A stretch of 64,000 nucleotides of DNA from an uncultured Aquimonas sp. (GCF_937888285.1 NZ_CALART010000011.1:1-64000), one strand, 5' to 3'. Positions 45,430 through 54,965 are shown, numbered from the stretch's first letter. Notes: a model not told the origin generated them from the sequence alone. Numbers and translations: made by a program.

Positions 45430-48126
45430 ATGCAGCCCCGCTTCAACGCCTCCGGCCATCTGATCTCAGCCAGCCACGGCCAGGCCGACATCGATCCTAC
45501 GGAAACCCGCGAGTGGCTCGATGCCTTCGATGCGCTGATCGCGCGCGAGGGCCGCGAGCGCGCGCAGTTCCTGTTCGATCGGCTGGCCGACCACGCGCTG
45601 GGCCGCGGCGTGCAGTCGGCGCGCGCAAGGGTCACGCCCTACTGCAACAGCATTCCGCTGGCGCGGCAGCCGCATTATCCCGGCGACGAGGCGCTGGAGG
45701 CCAAGCTCAACGCGGCCCTGCGCTGGAACGCGATGGCCATGGTGATGCGCGCCAACCGCGACGGGCTGGAGCAGGGCGGGCATATCGCTTCGTATGCTTC
45801 CGCCGCCGATCTGTTCGAAGTCGGCTTCCAGCATTTCTTCAAGGGCGATGGCCACGCCGAAGGCGGCGACCTGGTGTTCTTCCAGCCGCACTCCGCGCCC
45901 GGCGTGTACGCCCGCGCCTTTCTCGAAGGGCACTTGAGCGAGGCCCAGCTCGACCACTACCGCCGCGAGATCAGCGGACAGGGCCTGAGCTCGTATCCGC
46001 ATCCCTGGTTGATGCCGGGCTTCTGGCAGTTCCCCACCGGCTCGATGGGGCTGGGCCCGATCAATGCGATCTACCAGGCGCGCTTCCTGCGCTATCTGCA
46101 TCATCGCGGTCTGCGCGAGGGCGGCGAGCGCCGCGTCTGGGGTTTCTTCGGCGACGGCGAGATGGACGAGCCGGAGTCGATCGGCGCGCTCGGCCTCGCC
46201 GCCCGCGAAGGCCTCGACCACCTGACCTTCGTCATCAACTGCAACCTGCAGCGGCTGGATGGCCCGGTCCGCGGCAATGGCCGCATCGTCGACGAACTCG
46301 AAGCCCTGTTCACCGGCGCCGGCTGGCACGTGATCAAGGTGCTGTGGAGCTCGGACTGGGACCTGCTGTTCGCCCGCGACGCCACCGGCGAGCTGCTGCG
46401 CGCGTTCGCGCAGACCGTCGACGGCCAGTTCCAGACGCTTTCGGCCAATGACGGCGCCTACAACCGTGAGCGGTTCTTTGCGCAGTCGCCCGAGCTGGCC
46501 GCGCTGGTCGCGGATCTGTCGGACGCCGACATCGACCGCCTGCGCCGCGGCGGCCACGACGCGCGCAAGCTCTACGCAGCCTACGCCGCGGCCGTGGCGC
46601 ATCGCGGCCAGCCGACCGTCATCCTCGCCAAGACCATGAAGGGCTATGGCATGGGCAGCTTGGGCCAGGGCCGCATGACCACGCACCAGCAGAAGAAGCT
46701 CGACGTCGAGCACCTGCGCGAGTTTCGCGACCGCTTCGGCCTGCCGCTGCGCGATGAGGATCTGGACGCCCTGCCCTTCTACCGCCCTGCCGAGGACAGC
46801 CCCGAGCTGCGCTACCTGCATGCGCGGCGGCAGGCGCTGGGCGGCTATCTGCCGCGCCGCCGGCCGCAGGCCAGCGCGCCGGTGCCTGTGCCGCCGCGCG
46901 CGCAGTGGGCGGGCTTCGCGCTCGAGGCCGAGGGCAAGGAGATGTCGACCACGATGGCGGCGGTGCGCATGCTCGGCAACCTGCTGAAGGATGGCGTGCT
47001 TGGCCCGCGCATCGTGCCGATCGTGGCTGATGAGGCGCGCACCTTCGGCATGGCCAGCCTGTTCCGCCAGGTCGGCATCTACTCGCCGCAGGGCCAGCTC
47101 TATGAGCCGGAGGACCTCGGCTCGATGCTCTACTACCGCGAGGAGACGCGCGGGCAGATCCTGGAGGAAGGCATCTCCGAAGCGGGCGCCATCAGCTCGT
47201 GGATTGCCGCTGCGACCAGCTACAGCACCCACGACGTGCCGATGCTGCCGTTCTACATCTACTACTCGATATTCGGCTTCCAGCGCGTCGGCGATCTGGT
47301 GTGGGCGGCCGCCGACCAGCGTGCGCGCGGTTTCCTGCTGGGCGCGACCAGCGGCCGCACCACGCTCAACGGCGAGGGCCTGCAGCACCAGGACGGCAGC
47401 TCGCTGCCGATGTTCGCCAGCGTACCCAACTGCCGCAGCTACGACCCGGCCTTCGCCTACGAGCTCGCGGTGCTGTTCGAGCACGGCATGCAGGCCATGC
47501 TGGAGCGGCAGGAGGACGTCTTCTACTACCTTACGGTGGTCAACCAGAACCTGCAGCAGCCCTCGCTGCCGCCCGGCGTGGACAGCGCCGACATCGTCCG
47601 CGGCCTGTACCGGCTGCCGGATGCCCATGCCGGGAATGCGCAGGTGCAGCTGCTGGGCTCGGGCGCGATCCTAGCCGAAGTGCAGCGCGCCCAGCGCCTG
47701 CTGCGCGAGGACTTCGGCATCGAGGCGGCCGTGTGGAGCGCGACCAGCTACAGCGAGCTGCAGCGCGAGGGCATGGCGCGCGAGCGCGAGGCCCGGCTGG
47801 GCATGGAAGCGGATGCGCCCTTCGTCACCCGCGCCTTCGCCGATTCCTGCGGGCCGATCATCGCCGCCAGCGACTACGTGCGCGCCTGGCCCGAGCTGAT
47901 CCGCGCTTACCTGCCGCGTCGCTACACCACGCTCGGCACCGACGGCTTCGGCCGCAGCGACACCCGCGAGGGCCTGCGCGCCTTCTTCGAGGTCGATGCC
48001 GAATCGATCGTGATCGCGGCCCTGCAGGCGCTGCACGCGGAGGGCGCGGTGCCCGCTGCGGCTGTGGCGTCTGCACGGCATCGCTACGGGCGCGGGGAGA
48101 TCCACGCCGCGCCCTGGACGCGCTGA
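45430..48126 (+). CDS. aceE: Pyruvate dehydrogenase E1 component, homodimeric
   Basis: This 898-residue thiamine-diphosphate enzyme decarboxylates pyruvate for the PDH complex. Family marks are YCNSIPLARQPHYPGDEALE (in parts), GHIASYASAADLFEVGFQHFF, WGFFGDGEMDEPES for TPP and Mg binding, NCNLQRLDGPVRGNG, and DEARTFGMASLFRQVGIYSP in the second half. Length matches AceE. It has no aceF or lpdA next to it. The ATG at 45430 gives MQPRFNASGHLIS; the frame is open far upstream through sodB and the tRNA by chance. Confidence 0.96.
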   Translation: MQPRFNASGHLISASHGQADIDPTETREWLDAFDALIAREGRERAQFLFDRLADHALGRGVQSARARVTPYCNSIPLARQPHYPGDEALEAKLNAALRWNAMAMVMRANRDGLEQGGHIASYASAADLFEVGFQHFFKGDGHAEGGDLVFFQPHSAPGVYARAFLEGHLSEAQLDHYRREISGQGLSSYPHPWLMPGFWQFPTGSMGLGPINAIYQARFLRYLHHRGLREGGERRVWGFFGDGEMDEPESIGALGLAAREGLDHLTFVINCNLQRLDGPVRGNGRIVDELEALFTGAGWHVIKVLWSSDWDLLFARDATGELLRAFAQTVDGQFQTLSANDGAYNRERFFAQSPELAALVADLSDADIDRLRRGGHDARKLYAAYAAAVAHRGQPTVILAKTMKGYGMGSLGQGRMTTHQQKKLDVEHLREFRDRFGLPLRDEDLDALPFYRPAEDSPELRYLHARRQALGGYLPRRRPQASAPVPVPPRAQWAGFALEAEGKEMSTTMAAVRMLGNLLKDGVLGPRIVPIVADEARTFGMASLFRQVGIYSPQGQLYEPEDLGSMLYYREETRGQILEEGISEAGAISSWIAAATSYSTHDVPMLPFYIYYSIFGFQRVGDLVWAAADQRARGFLLGATSGRTTLNGEGLQHQDGSSLPMFASVPNCRSYDPAFAYELAVLFEHGMQAMLERQEDVFYYLTVVNQNLQQPSLPPGVDSADIVRGLYRLPDAHAGNAQVQLLGSGAILAEVQRAQRLLREDFGIEAAVWSATSYSELQREGMAREREARLGMEADAPFVTRAFADSCGPIIAASDYVRAWPELIRAYLPRRYTTLGTDGFGRSDTREGLRAFFEVDAESIVIAALQALHAEGAVPAAAVASARHRYGRGEIHAAPWTR

Positions 48127-48290
48127 GCCCGCGGCGCGCGCGGCGGACACGCCTGGCACAGGGCGCAGGCAGGAAATCTCCTACAGGGCTCGGGGCGGGT
48201 CCGGCGGGAAATGTGCGCTGCCGCACAGCGCGACGGGTGTCTGGCTCGCATTTTGGCCGGCGCCTTCCCGCCTCGACCACCGCGCCGCCC

Positions 48291-51200
48291 ATGCCCGATC
48301 GCCAGACCCACCCACGCGCGTCGCAGCAGCGGTCGAACGCTCCGGCATCGGTCTGCCTGCGAAGGCTCGCGAGCTGGCTGCCGGGCTGCTTAGCGCTGCT
48401 GGCAATCATTGGCGGCGCCCAGGCGCGACCCCAGCACTACGACACCGGCGATGGCCTGCCGCAGCAGCAGGTGCTGGCCCTGCACCAGGATCAGGACGGC
48501 TACCTCTGGGTCGGCACTTACAGCGGCCTCGGCCGCTTCAACGGCCGCGAGTTCAGGATCTACAGCACCGCCGAGGGCCTGGCCAGCAATTCGGTGCAGG
48601 CGATCGCCAGCAGCGCCGACGGCCAGGTGTGGATCGGCAGCACGCGCGGCCTGTGCAGCCTCAAGCGCGGCGCGACGCGCTTCGCCTGCCCCGACCTGCC
48701 GGGCATCTCCACCAGTTCGGTGCAGGCCCTGAGCGCGCGCGGCGCCAACCTGTTGGTCGGCACCTCGCAGGGTCTCTACCAGCTGGAGCCGGTCGCGGGC
48801 TCCGATGGACTCGACCCGCCTGCGGTCCACACGATCATTTCCGATCTGAACATCACCAGCCTGGCCCGCGCTGAGGACGGCAGCGTCTGGGTGGGCACGC
48901 CCAACGGCCTGCTGCGCTGGTTCGCGGTCACCGGGCAGTACGCCTCCGTGCATCTGCCCCTGGCCAGCGCGCCGATGGTGTCGGCCCTGCACGTCGATGG
49001 CGAACAGGTGTGGATCGGCACCAGCTCAGGCCTGCTGCTGCTCGAAGGCGAAGCGCTCGGCCCGCCTGCCGGGCTGCCGCCGGCGGCCGAGGGCATGGCG
49101 ATCAGCGGCATCGCGCGCGACAGCGCAGGCGAGCTGTGGATCACCGGCAATCGCGGACTGCTGCGCGGGCCGCAGGACCGTTTGCGTCTGGAGACGCCCG
49201 AGGACGGCCTGGCGAGCCTCGTCAATCACAGCGTGCTGCGCGACAGCGAGGGCGCGATCTGGGTCGGTGGCGACGGCGGCCTTAGCCGTTTCAAGGTCGG
49301 CAGCTTCGGCGCCTACACGCGTCGCGAGGGACTGCTGGCCGATTTCGTACGCACGCTCGACGAGGACGATGCCGGGCGGCTCTGGCTGGGCACCCGCGAG
49401 GGCGTGCAGGTATTGCCCCTGCACGCGGGCGAGCCGGACCCGCGCCGCAGCTTCACCTTGAGGGCAGCGGACGGGCTGATCGACGAACGCGTCTACGACA
49501 TCGAGCTGCCAGCCGCGGACCAGGCCTGGATCGGCACCGAGCATGGCCTGGCCGAATGGCGCGCAGGCCGCGGCATCGTTCGCCTGTTGACCGAGAGCGA
49601 GGGCCTGCCCGCCAATGCGGTGCGATCGCTGCGCGCCGAGCCCGACGGCCGCCTCTGGATCGGCACCATGACCGGCGTGGCCGTCCTCCAGGACGACGTG
49701 CTCCGGCGCGCCGCGGACCCGCTGCTGTCGGTCGCGCGCGTGCTTGCCATCGACGCCACCCGCGACGGCAGCCGCTGGTTCGCGTCGCTGCATCACGGCC
49801 TGCTGCGGATGCGGCCGGACGGCAGCGTCCAGCGCCTCGGCCGCGATGAGGGCCTGAGCAACGAAATCCTCTGGGATCTCGATGTCGACGCAGAGGACGG
49901 CGTCTGGATCGGCAGCAATGGCGACGGCGTGTTCCGACTCGGCGCGGACGGCAGCATCCGGCAGTACACACGCGCGGAAGGCCTGCCCGACAACTTTGTC
50001 TGGAGCGTCCTGGTCGACGCCGAGAGCCAGGTCTGGGCCTACACCAGCCGGGGGCTGGCGCGCATCCGCGGTGATGAGGTCCAGGCCTATTCCGAGGCGG
50101 ACGGGCTGCTGCATCCCGAAGGCACCGCCACGGCAGCGCTGCGGGCCTCGGACGGCAGCCTGTGGTTCGGCAGCGGGTTCGGCCTGGTCCGCCATGTCGG
50201 CAGCGAGCGCGGCGCGGAAGCACCGCCACGGGTGCTCATCGAGCAGGTCACCGCCGCCGGGGAGCGCACCCTGCCCGGCGCTCAGCTTGCCGCCGGCACG
50301 CGCGACATCAGCTTCAGCTTCGCGGCGCTCAGGCTGGGCCACAGCACGCAGCTGCGCTACCGCTATCGCCTGCGCGGAGACGGTGGCGAGTGGTCGACGC
50401 CGCAGCCCTACCAGCCGATCACCTTCCCCGCCCTGGCGCCCGGAAGCTATGTGTTCGAAGTGCAGGCACGCGAGGGTCTGCGCGAATGGGGGCCGTCCAG
50501 CGAGTTCGCCTTCGCCATCGAACCGGCGCCGTGGCAGCGCCTGTCCTCGCGCCTGCTGGCAGCCCTCGTGCTGGTACTGCTCGCGGCTCTGCTGGTGCGC
50601 CTGCGCCTGCGCCAGCTGGCCGCGCGCAGGCAGGCGCTCGAACTGCTGGTCGAGCAGCGCACGCAGGCCCTGGCGCAGGCCAACGCGCAGCTGGAGCAGG
50701 CCTCGCTGACCGACCCACTGACGGGACTCGCCAACCGCCGCTACCTGCTGCGGCAGATCCAGGCCGACCTCGCGCAGTGCCGTCGCAGCTATCGCGCGCC
50801 GGCGGCACCCGGGCTGCAGCGCGACATCCTGTTCCTGCTGGTCGACATCGACCACTTCAAGGCGATCAACGACCGCTACGGCCATGCCGCCGGTGACTGC
50901 GTGCTGCGGCAGTTCGCGCACCTGCTGTCGGAGGCCGTACGCGAATCCGACTATGCGGTGCGCTGGGGCGGCGAGGAGTTCCTGGTCGTGGCCAGACAGG
51001 CGGACGCCGCACAGGCCCACGTGCTGGCCGAACGCATCGTCAGCGCGGCGCGCGAGCGCGAATTCCTGCTCGACTCCGGTGAACGCCTGCAGTGCACCTG
51101 CTCGGTGGGCGCCGCCGCGCTGCCCTTCCTGCCCGGCGATCCGGACGCGCTCGACTGGGCCCAGGTGGTCGATCTCGCCGATGCGGCGGTCTACGCCGCC

Positions 51201-51365
51201 AAGCGCCGCGGGCGCGACGGCTGGGTGATTCTTGAGCCTGCTGCGGGCCTCACTTCCAGCGACCTGCCGGACCTGCTCGATGCCGCGCGCAACCGGCTGG
51301 ATGCCGCCGCGTCCGAGCGACTGATCCAGCTGCGGACCTCGTCGCGTTCAGAGGTCCTTCGCTGA
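48291..51365 (+). CDS. Two-propeller sensor diguanylate cyclase
   Basis: This 1024-residue protein has a signal-like segment (about 25-45), then 14 propeller blades of the WIGT-x-x-GL type (about 47-660), which fits two seven-bladed propellers outside the membrane. A Y_Y_Y domain (about 660-745, with RYRYRLRG and APGSYVFEVQAREG) precedes one membrane helix (about 752-770). A short coiled coil leads to a GGDEF domain (about 810-985). The active motif is WGGEEF, and an RxxD inhibitory site (RESD) precedes it at the usual distance, so an active, product-inhibited cyclase is expected. The signal is unknown. Confidence 0.93.
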   Translation: MPDRQTHPRASQQRSNAPASVCLRRLASWLPGCLALLAIIGGAQARPQHYDTGDGLPQQQVLALHQDQDGYLWVGTYSGLGRFNGREFRIYSTAEGLASNSVQAIASSADGQVWIGSTRGLCSLKRGATRFACPDLPGISTSSVQALSARGANLLVGTSQGLYQLEPVAGSDGLDPPAVHTIISDLNITSLARAEDGSVWVGTPNGLLRWFAVTGQYASVHLPLASAPMVSALHVDGEQVWIGTSSGLLLLEGEALGPPAGLPPAAEGMAISGIARDSAGELWITGNRGLLRGPQDRLRLETPEDGLASLVNHSVLRDSEGAIWVGGDGGLSRFKVGSFGAYTRREGLLADFVRTLDEDDAGRLWLGTREGVQVLPLHAGEPDPRRSFTLRAADGLIDERVYDIELPAADQAWIGTEHGLAEWRAGRGIVRLLTESEGLPANAVRSLRAEPDGRLWIGTMTGVAVLQDDVLRRAADPLLSVARVLAIDATRDGSRWFASLHHGLLRMRPDGSVQRLGRDEGLSNEILWDLDVDAEDGVWIGSNGDGVFRLGADGSIRQYTRAEGLPDNFVWSVLVDAESQVWAYTSRGLARIRGDEVQAYSEADGLLHPEGTATAALRASDGSLWFGSGFGLVRHVGSERGAEAPPRVLIEQVTAAGERTLPGAQLAAGTRDISFSFAALRLGHSTQLRYRYRLRGDGGEWSTPQPYQPITFPALAPGSYVFEVQAREGLREWGPSSEFAFAIEPAPWQRLSSRLLAALVLVLLAALLVRLRLRQLAARRQALELLVEQRTQALAQANAQLEQASLTDPLTGLANRRYLLRQIQADLAQCRRSYRAPAAPGLQRDILFLLVDIDHFKAINDRYGHAAGDCVLRQFAHLLSEAVRESDYAVRWGGEEFLVVARQADAAQAHVLAERIVSAAREREFLLDSGERLQCTCSVGAAALPFLPGDPDALDWAQVVDLADAAVYAAKRRGRDGWVILEPAAGLTSSDLPDLLDAARNRLDAAASERLIQLRTSSRSEVLR

Positions 51366-51372
51366 CAGCACA

Positions 51373-51407
51373 GCGGCAGCGGGCGGCAAACGGGGAGGCG
51401 CTGCCGC
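51373..51407. terminator. Inverted repeat between convergent genes
   Basis: GCGGCAGCG (51373-51381) pairs with CGCTGCCGC (51399-51407) around a 17-nt loop between the converging cyclase and uup genes. No T-run is present, so terminator action is only possible. Confidence 0.3.
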
Positions 51408-51422
51408 CTCTGCAGTCGCGTG

Positions 51423-53321
51423 TCAGCCGTCCAGCTCGGCCCAGCGGGCATAGGCCACCTCCAGCGCGGCCTGCAGGCTCGACAGCTCGGCACCGGCCGC
51501 CGCGACCTCGGCGGCAGGCTGCTGATAGAAGCCGGGATCAGCCATGCGCTGACCCAAGCCAGCGATGCGGGTTTCGAGCTCTTCGATGCGTGCAGGTAGC
51601 AGATCGAGCTCGCGCTGGTCCTTGTAGCTCAGCTTCTTCCTGGGCGCGGCGGCGGCAGCCGTCACGGCACTCGCCGTCGATGCGCTGGCGGTCGAGGCAG
51701 TAGCGGCTGACGTGGCCGCGCCTGCCGCCTTCTGCGCATCGCGCGTCACCAGCCAGTCGCTGTAGCCGCCGACGTAGTCGCGCACCACGCCATCGCCTTC
51801 GAAGACCAGACAGCTGGTCACCACGTTGTCGAGGAACTCGCGATCGTGCGAGACCAGGATCAGCGTGCCGGGGTACTCGCCGAGCTTCTCTTCGAGCAGC
51901 TCCAGGGTTTCGACATCGAGGTCGTTGGTCGGCTCATCCATCACCAGCAGGTTGCTGGGCTGGGCGAACAGCTTGGCCAGCAGCAGGCGGTTGCGCTCGC
52001 CGCCGGAGAGCATGGTGATTGGCGCACGCGCGCGCTCGGGCGTGAACAGGAAGTCCTGCAGGTAACCCAGCGCGTGCTTGCGGCGGCCGTCGAGCTCGAT
52101 GTACTCGCGGCCTTCGGCGACGTTCTCCAGCGCGTTCCAGTCCTCGCGCAGGCTCAGGCGGTGCTGATCGAAGTAGGCGATCTCCAGCTGGGTGCCGAGC
52201 TCGATCTCGCCAGCATCGGGTTTTGTTTCACCGAGCAACAGTCGGATCAGGGTGGTCTTGCCGACGCCGTTGGGGCCGACCAGGCCGATGCGATCGCCGC
52301 GCTGGATGCTCACCGAGAAGTCGCGCAGCAGCACCCGACCGTTGTAACCATGAGTGACATTCTTGGCCTCGGCCACGCGCTTGCCGGACGGCGCGGCTGC
52401 CGCCATCTGGATGTTGACCTGACCCTGCAGCTCGCGGCGCTGCATGCGCTCGCGGCGCATCGCCTTCAGCGCGCGCACGCGGCCCTCGTTGCGGGTGCGG
52501 CGGGCCTTGATGCCCTGGCGGATCCACACCTCTTCCTCGGCCAGCTTGCGATCGAAATGCGCAGCAGCCTGGGCCTCGGCATGCAGGCGCTCCTCGCGCC
52601 GGCGCAGGTAGTTGTCGAAGTCGCCGGGCCAGCTGGTCAGCTGGCCGCGATCGATCTCGAGAATCCGCGTGGCCAGCGCGCGCAGGAAGCGGCGGTCGTG
52701 GGTGATGAAGACCAGCGCGGTCTGCAGCGATTTCAGCGTCTCTTCCAGCCAGTCGATCGAGTCGATGTCCAGGTGGTTGGTGGGCTCGTCCAGCAGCAGG
52801 ATGTCCGGCGCCGACACCAGCGCCTGGCCCAGCAGCACGCGACGCTTCATGCCGCCCGAGAGCGCCGCGAACTGCGCTTCACCGTCGAGGCCGAGGCGCG
52901 TCAGCACGGCCTCGACGCGCTGGTCGAGATCCCAGCCCTGGGCGGACTCGATGCGCTCCTGCAGGTCGGAGATCTCGTTGGCGATGGCGGGCTCTTCGAT
53001 TCGCGGCAGCAGCGCGTGGTAGCGCGCCAGCCAGTGACCGAGATCGCCCAGGCCCGCGGTCACGACCTCGAAGATGCTGCCCGAGGTCGCCTGCGGCACT
53101 TCCTGCGCCAGCCGCGCCACGCGCACGCCCGAGGACACCCGGCGCTCGCCTTCATCCGGTGTGATCTCACCCGCGATGATGCGCAGCAGGGTCGACTTGC
53201 CCGCGCCGTTGCGGCCGACGATGCAGACGCGCTCGCCGGCTTCGATGGTGAGGTCGATGCGGTCGAGCAGCGGCGGACCGCCGACGCTGTGGCTGAGGTT
53301 GAGCAGTTGCAGTAGGGGCAT
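51423..53321 (-). CDS. uup: ABC-F family ATPase Uup
   Basis: This 632-residue cytosolic protein has two ABC domains: Walker A GRNGAGKSTL with signature ALSGGMKRRV and DEPTNHLD (about 1-225), and GPNGVGKTTL with MLSGGERNRL and DEPTNDLD (about 315-530). A charged linker (about 240-305) lies between. The C-terminal part (about 555-632) is a coiled coil after an Ala/Ser/Thr-rich hinge, as in Uup, which acts on ribosomes or DNA ends rather than in transport. Its start codon lies 10 bp from a heptamer array, without an obvious ribosome binding site. Confidence 0.93.
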   Translation of the reverse strand: MPLLQLLNLSHSVGGPPLLDRIDLTIEAGERVCIVGRNGAGKSTLLRIIAGEITPDEGERRVSSGVRVARLAQEVPQATSGSIFEVVTAGLGDLGHWLARYHALLPRIEEPAIANEISDLQERIESAQGWDLDQRVEAVLTRLGLDGEAQFAALSGGMKRRVLLGQALVSAPDILLLDEPTNHLDIDSIDWLEETLKSLQTALVFITHDRRFLRALATRILEIDRGQLTSWPGDFDNYLRRREERLHAEAQAAAHFDRKLAEEEVWIRQGIKARRTRNEGRVRALKAMRRERMQRRELQGQVNIQMAAAAPSGKRVAEAKNVTHGYNGRVLLRDFSVSIQRGDRIGLVGPNGVGKTTLIRLLLGETKPDAGEIELGTQLEIAYFDQHRLSLREDWNALENVAEGREYIELDGRRKHALGYLQDFLFTPERARAPITMLSGGERNRLLLAKLFAQPSNLLVMDEPTNDLDVETLELLEEKLGEYPGTLILVSHDREFLDNVVTSCLVFEGDGVVRDYVGGYSDWLVTRDAQKAAGAATSAATASTASASTASAVTAAAAAPRKKLSYKDQRELDLLPARIEELETRIAGLGQRMADPGFYQQPAAEVAAAGAELSSLQAALEVAYARWAELDG

Positions 53322-53330
53322 TGGGAGGCC

Positions 53331-53358
53331 GGGATTGGGGATTCGGGAGTGGGGATTC
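53331..53358. repeat. GGGATTC heptamer array upstream of uup
   Basis: Four heptamers (GGGATTG, GGGATTC, GGGAGTG, GGGATTC) end 10 bp upstream of the uup ATG on the minus strand. Confidence 0.75.
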
Positions 53359-53393
53359 GGAGCCGGCGGCGTCAGGGCTGTCGCCTGACCGGC

Positions 53394-53431
53394 CCCTCAC
53401 CCCTGCCCCCCTCCCGTGGGGAGAGGGGTTC
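53394..53431. repeat. CCCCTCTCC-family palindrome
   Basis: GCCCCTCACCCC and GCCCCCCTCCC arms face GGGGAGAGGGG, as in the units near 5836. It lies at the left of the 916-bp gene-free stretch 53322-54237. Confidence 0.6.
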
Positions 53432-53529
53432 AAGAGCGCAGCCGCGTATTGTGCGGCACGAAGGCGTTGGGGCGGGCAGTGGCGTGGTTCGGCCTGTGGG
53501 ATCGCAGGACGCGAGGCGTTTCTTGCCCT

Positions 53530-53592
53530 GCGCTTTGGCTCTGCGCTTTGGCTCTGCGCTTTGGCTCTGCGCTTCGGCTCTGCGCTTCGGCT
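53530..53592. repeat. 13-bp minisatellite
   Basis: About five copies of GCGCTTTGGCTCT; the last two read GCGCTTCGGCTCT. Open frames across it (LRFGSAL-type repeats) are low-complexity and I do not call a gene. Confidence 0.75.
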
Positions 53593-53815
53593 TCATGCTC
53601 TTGCTGCTGCTTCTGCGGGCAGGAGCCCGCGCTCTTCTCGGGGCCCCTGGGGAGCGGCGGGAGGCCGTGGATCAGCCCGCAGGGGCGGCCGCAGGGATGC
53701 GGCCGATGTTCGTGACAGGCCAGGGACGGCCTGTCCACGAACACCCACGGACTCACGCGAACCCTTCGCGCACGGATGCGCGAAGGGCGCGGACGAGGGG
53801 TGGCCTTTCTTTGGC

Positions 53816-53847
53816 CTACCTTTCTTTGGCCACGCAAAGAAAGGTAG
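53816..53847. terminator. Perfect 13-bp hairpin
   Basis: CTACCTTTCTTTG (53816-53828) pairs with CAAAGAAAGGTAG (53835-53847) around GCCACG. It is AT-rich compared with its surroundings. A GGCCTTTCTTTGGCC block directly before it is partly repeated. Function is unclear; no gene ends here. Confidence 0.45.
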
Positions 53848-53848
53848 G

Positions 53849-54221
53849 TCGGGCAGCCCGAAGGGCTGACCGAAAGCTCTTGCTCTTCGCTTCGAGCGGC
53901 GAAGCGGCGAAACACGACAGAGGCGAGCCTGGAGCTTATGGTGGGCCAGGGCCCACCCTATATCCGTCGCGGGGAGCGGCAGCTCGAAGGGCTGACCGAA
54001 AGCTCTTGCTCTTTGCTTCGAGCAACAACGCGACGAAGCAATACCGAGGCGAGCGTGCAGCTCATGGTGGGCCAGGGCCCACCCTATGACAGCACCGAGG
54101 TCGGGCAGCCCGGAGGACTGACCGAAAGCTGTTGCCGTTCGCTTCGAGCTTCGCGCGACGAAGCGACGAAGCAATACCGAGGCGAGAGCGGAGCCCATGT
54201 TGGGCCAGGGCCCACCCCATG
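53849..54221. repeat. Three tandem 126-bp units carrying the GGTGGGCC palindrome
   Basis: The block GACCGAAAGCT recurs at 53868, 53994 and 54120, exactly 126 bp apart. Each unit runs from a GGGCTGACCG block through GCTTCGAGC and GAGGCGAG to GGTGGGCC-AG-GGCCCACC (53940-53957, 54066-54083, and a degenerate copy at 54199-54216). The third copy is the most diverged. The last unit ends 17 bp from the glutathione peroxidase stop. Confidence 0.8.
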
Positions 54222-54237
54222 AACCCGCGGCGGCGTC

Positions 54238-54720
54238 TCAGCCCAGCAGCTCGACGATATCCCGCTCGATCGACTCCGGCGTATCGGTCGGCGCATAGCG
54301 CCGCACCACCCTGCCCTCGCGGTCGATCAGGAACTTGGTGAAGTTCCACTTGATCGCCTCGCTACCGAGGATGCCCTTGGCCTCCTTCTTCAGGTACTGG
54401 AACAGCGGATGCGCGCCCTTGCCGTTGACCTCGACCTTGGCGAACAGCGGGAAGCGCACGTCGTAGTTCAGGCTGCAGAAGTTCTTGATCTCGGCCTCGT
54501 CGCCGGGCTCCTGATGGCCGAACTGGTCGCAGGGGAAGCCCATGACCGTGAGCCCCTTGCCCTCGTACTTGCGGTGCAGGGCCTCAAGCCCCTTGTACTG
54601 CGGCGTGAAGCCGCACTTGCTTGCGGTGTTGACGATGAGCAGCACGCGGCCGGCGAAGTCGCGCAGGGACTGCGGCTTCGCATCGATGTCCTGCACGCTG
54701 AAGTCGTAGAGGGAACTCAT
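54238..54720 (-). CDS. Glutathione peroxidase family protein
   Basis: This 160-residue thiol peroxidase reduces peroxides with glutathione or thioredoxin. The peroxidatic Cys is in VNTASKCGFTPQYKGLE, with the Gln-bearing FPCDQFGHQEPG and KWNFTKFLID completing the active site. The Cys in FPCDQF is the likely resolving Cys. Length matches bacterial BtuE-type enzymes. It lies alone between the 126-bp tandem block and a heptamer array. Confidence 0.95.
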   Translation of the reverse strand: MSSLYDFSVQDIDAKPQSLRDFAGRVLLIVNTASKCGFTPQYKGLEALHRKYEGKGLTVMGFPCDQFGHQEPGDEAEIKNFCSLNYDVRFPLFAKVEVNGKGAHPLFQYLKKEAKGILGSEAIKWNFTKFLIDREGRVVRRYAPTDTPESIERDIVELLG

Positions 54721-54769
54721 GGGGCGCGGCCTCGCTGTGGGTGCGTTGATGTTGGGCGATGTGTTGCGC

Positions 54770-54811
54770 GGGATTCGGGATTCGGGATTCGGGATTCGGG
54801 ATTCGGGATTC
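54770..54811. repeat. GGGATTC heptamer array (six perfect copies)
   Basis: Six identical units, about 50 bp upstream of the glutathione peroxidase start on its coding strand. They open the 409-bp gap 54721-55129, which holds only repeats. Confidence 0.88.
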
Positions 54812-54907
54812 GGATGAGAGTGTGCCGCGGCGTGACTGCCAAGCCCTTGCTTGACCGGCGAGCTTGCGTACCCCGCTTGCGGGATCAGCTGTCCTTGAGG
54901 AACCTTG

Positions 54908-54965
54908 GCGGGTCATCCCCGCAAAGAGCCTGTTTTCGCGGAGGCGGGGACGGGATCCAGCGTTC
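54908..54965. repeat. GGATCCCCGC palindrome element, inverted copy
   Basis: GGTCATCCCCGC at the left and GCGGGGACGGGATCCAGC at the right match the element at 20626-20764 in the opposite orientation, followed by CTGCGTCTGAGGCAAGC. Confidence 0.6.

Noticed and set aside
45466..47628. 720-residue minus-strand frame opposite aceE
   Set aside because: Antisense to strongly conserved aceE; composition is of shadow type.
53349..54089. Repetitive 246-residue frame in the repeat block
   Set aside because: Built from the 13-bp minisatellite and 126-bp units; no start signal and no conserved fold.
54770..54811. Heptamer arrays as a CRISPR-like array
   Set aside because: Units are 7 bp without spacers and no cas genes are present.
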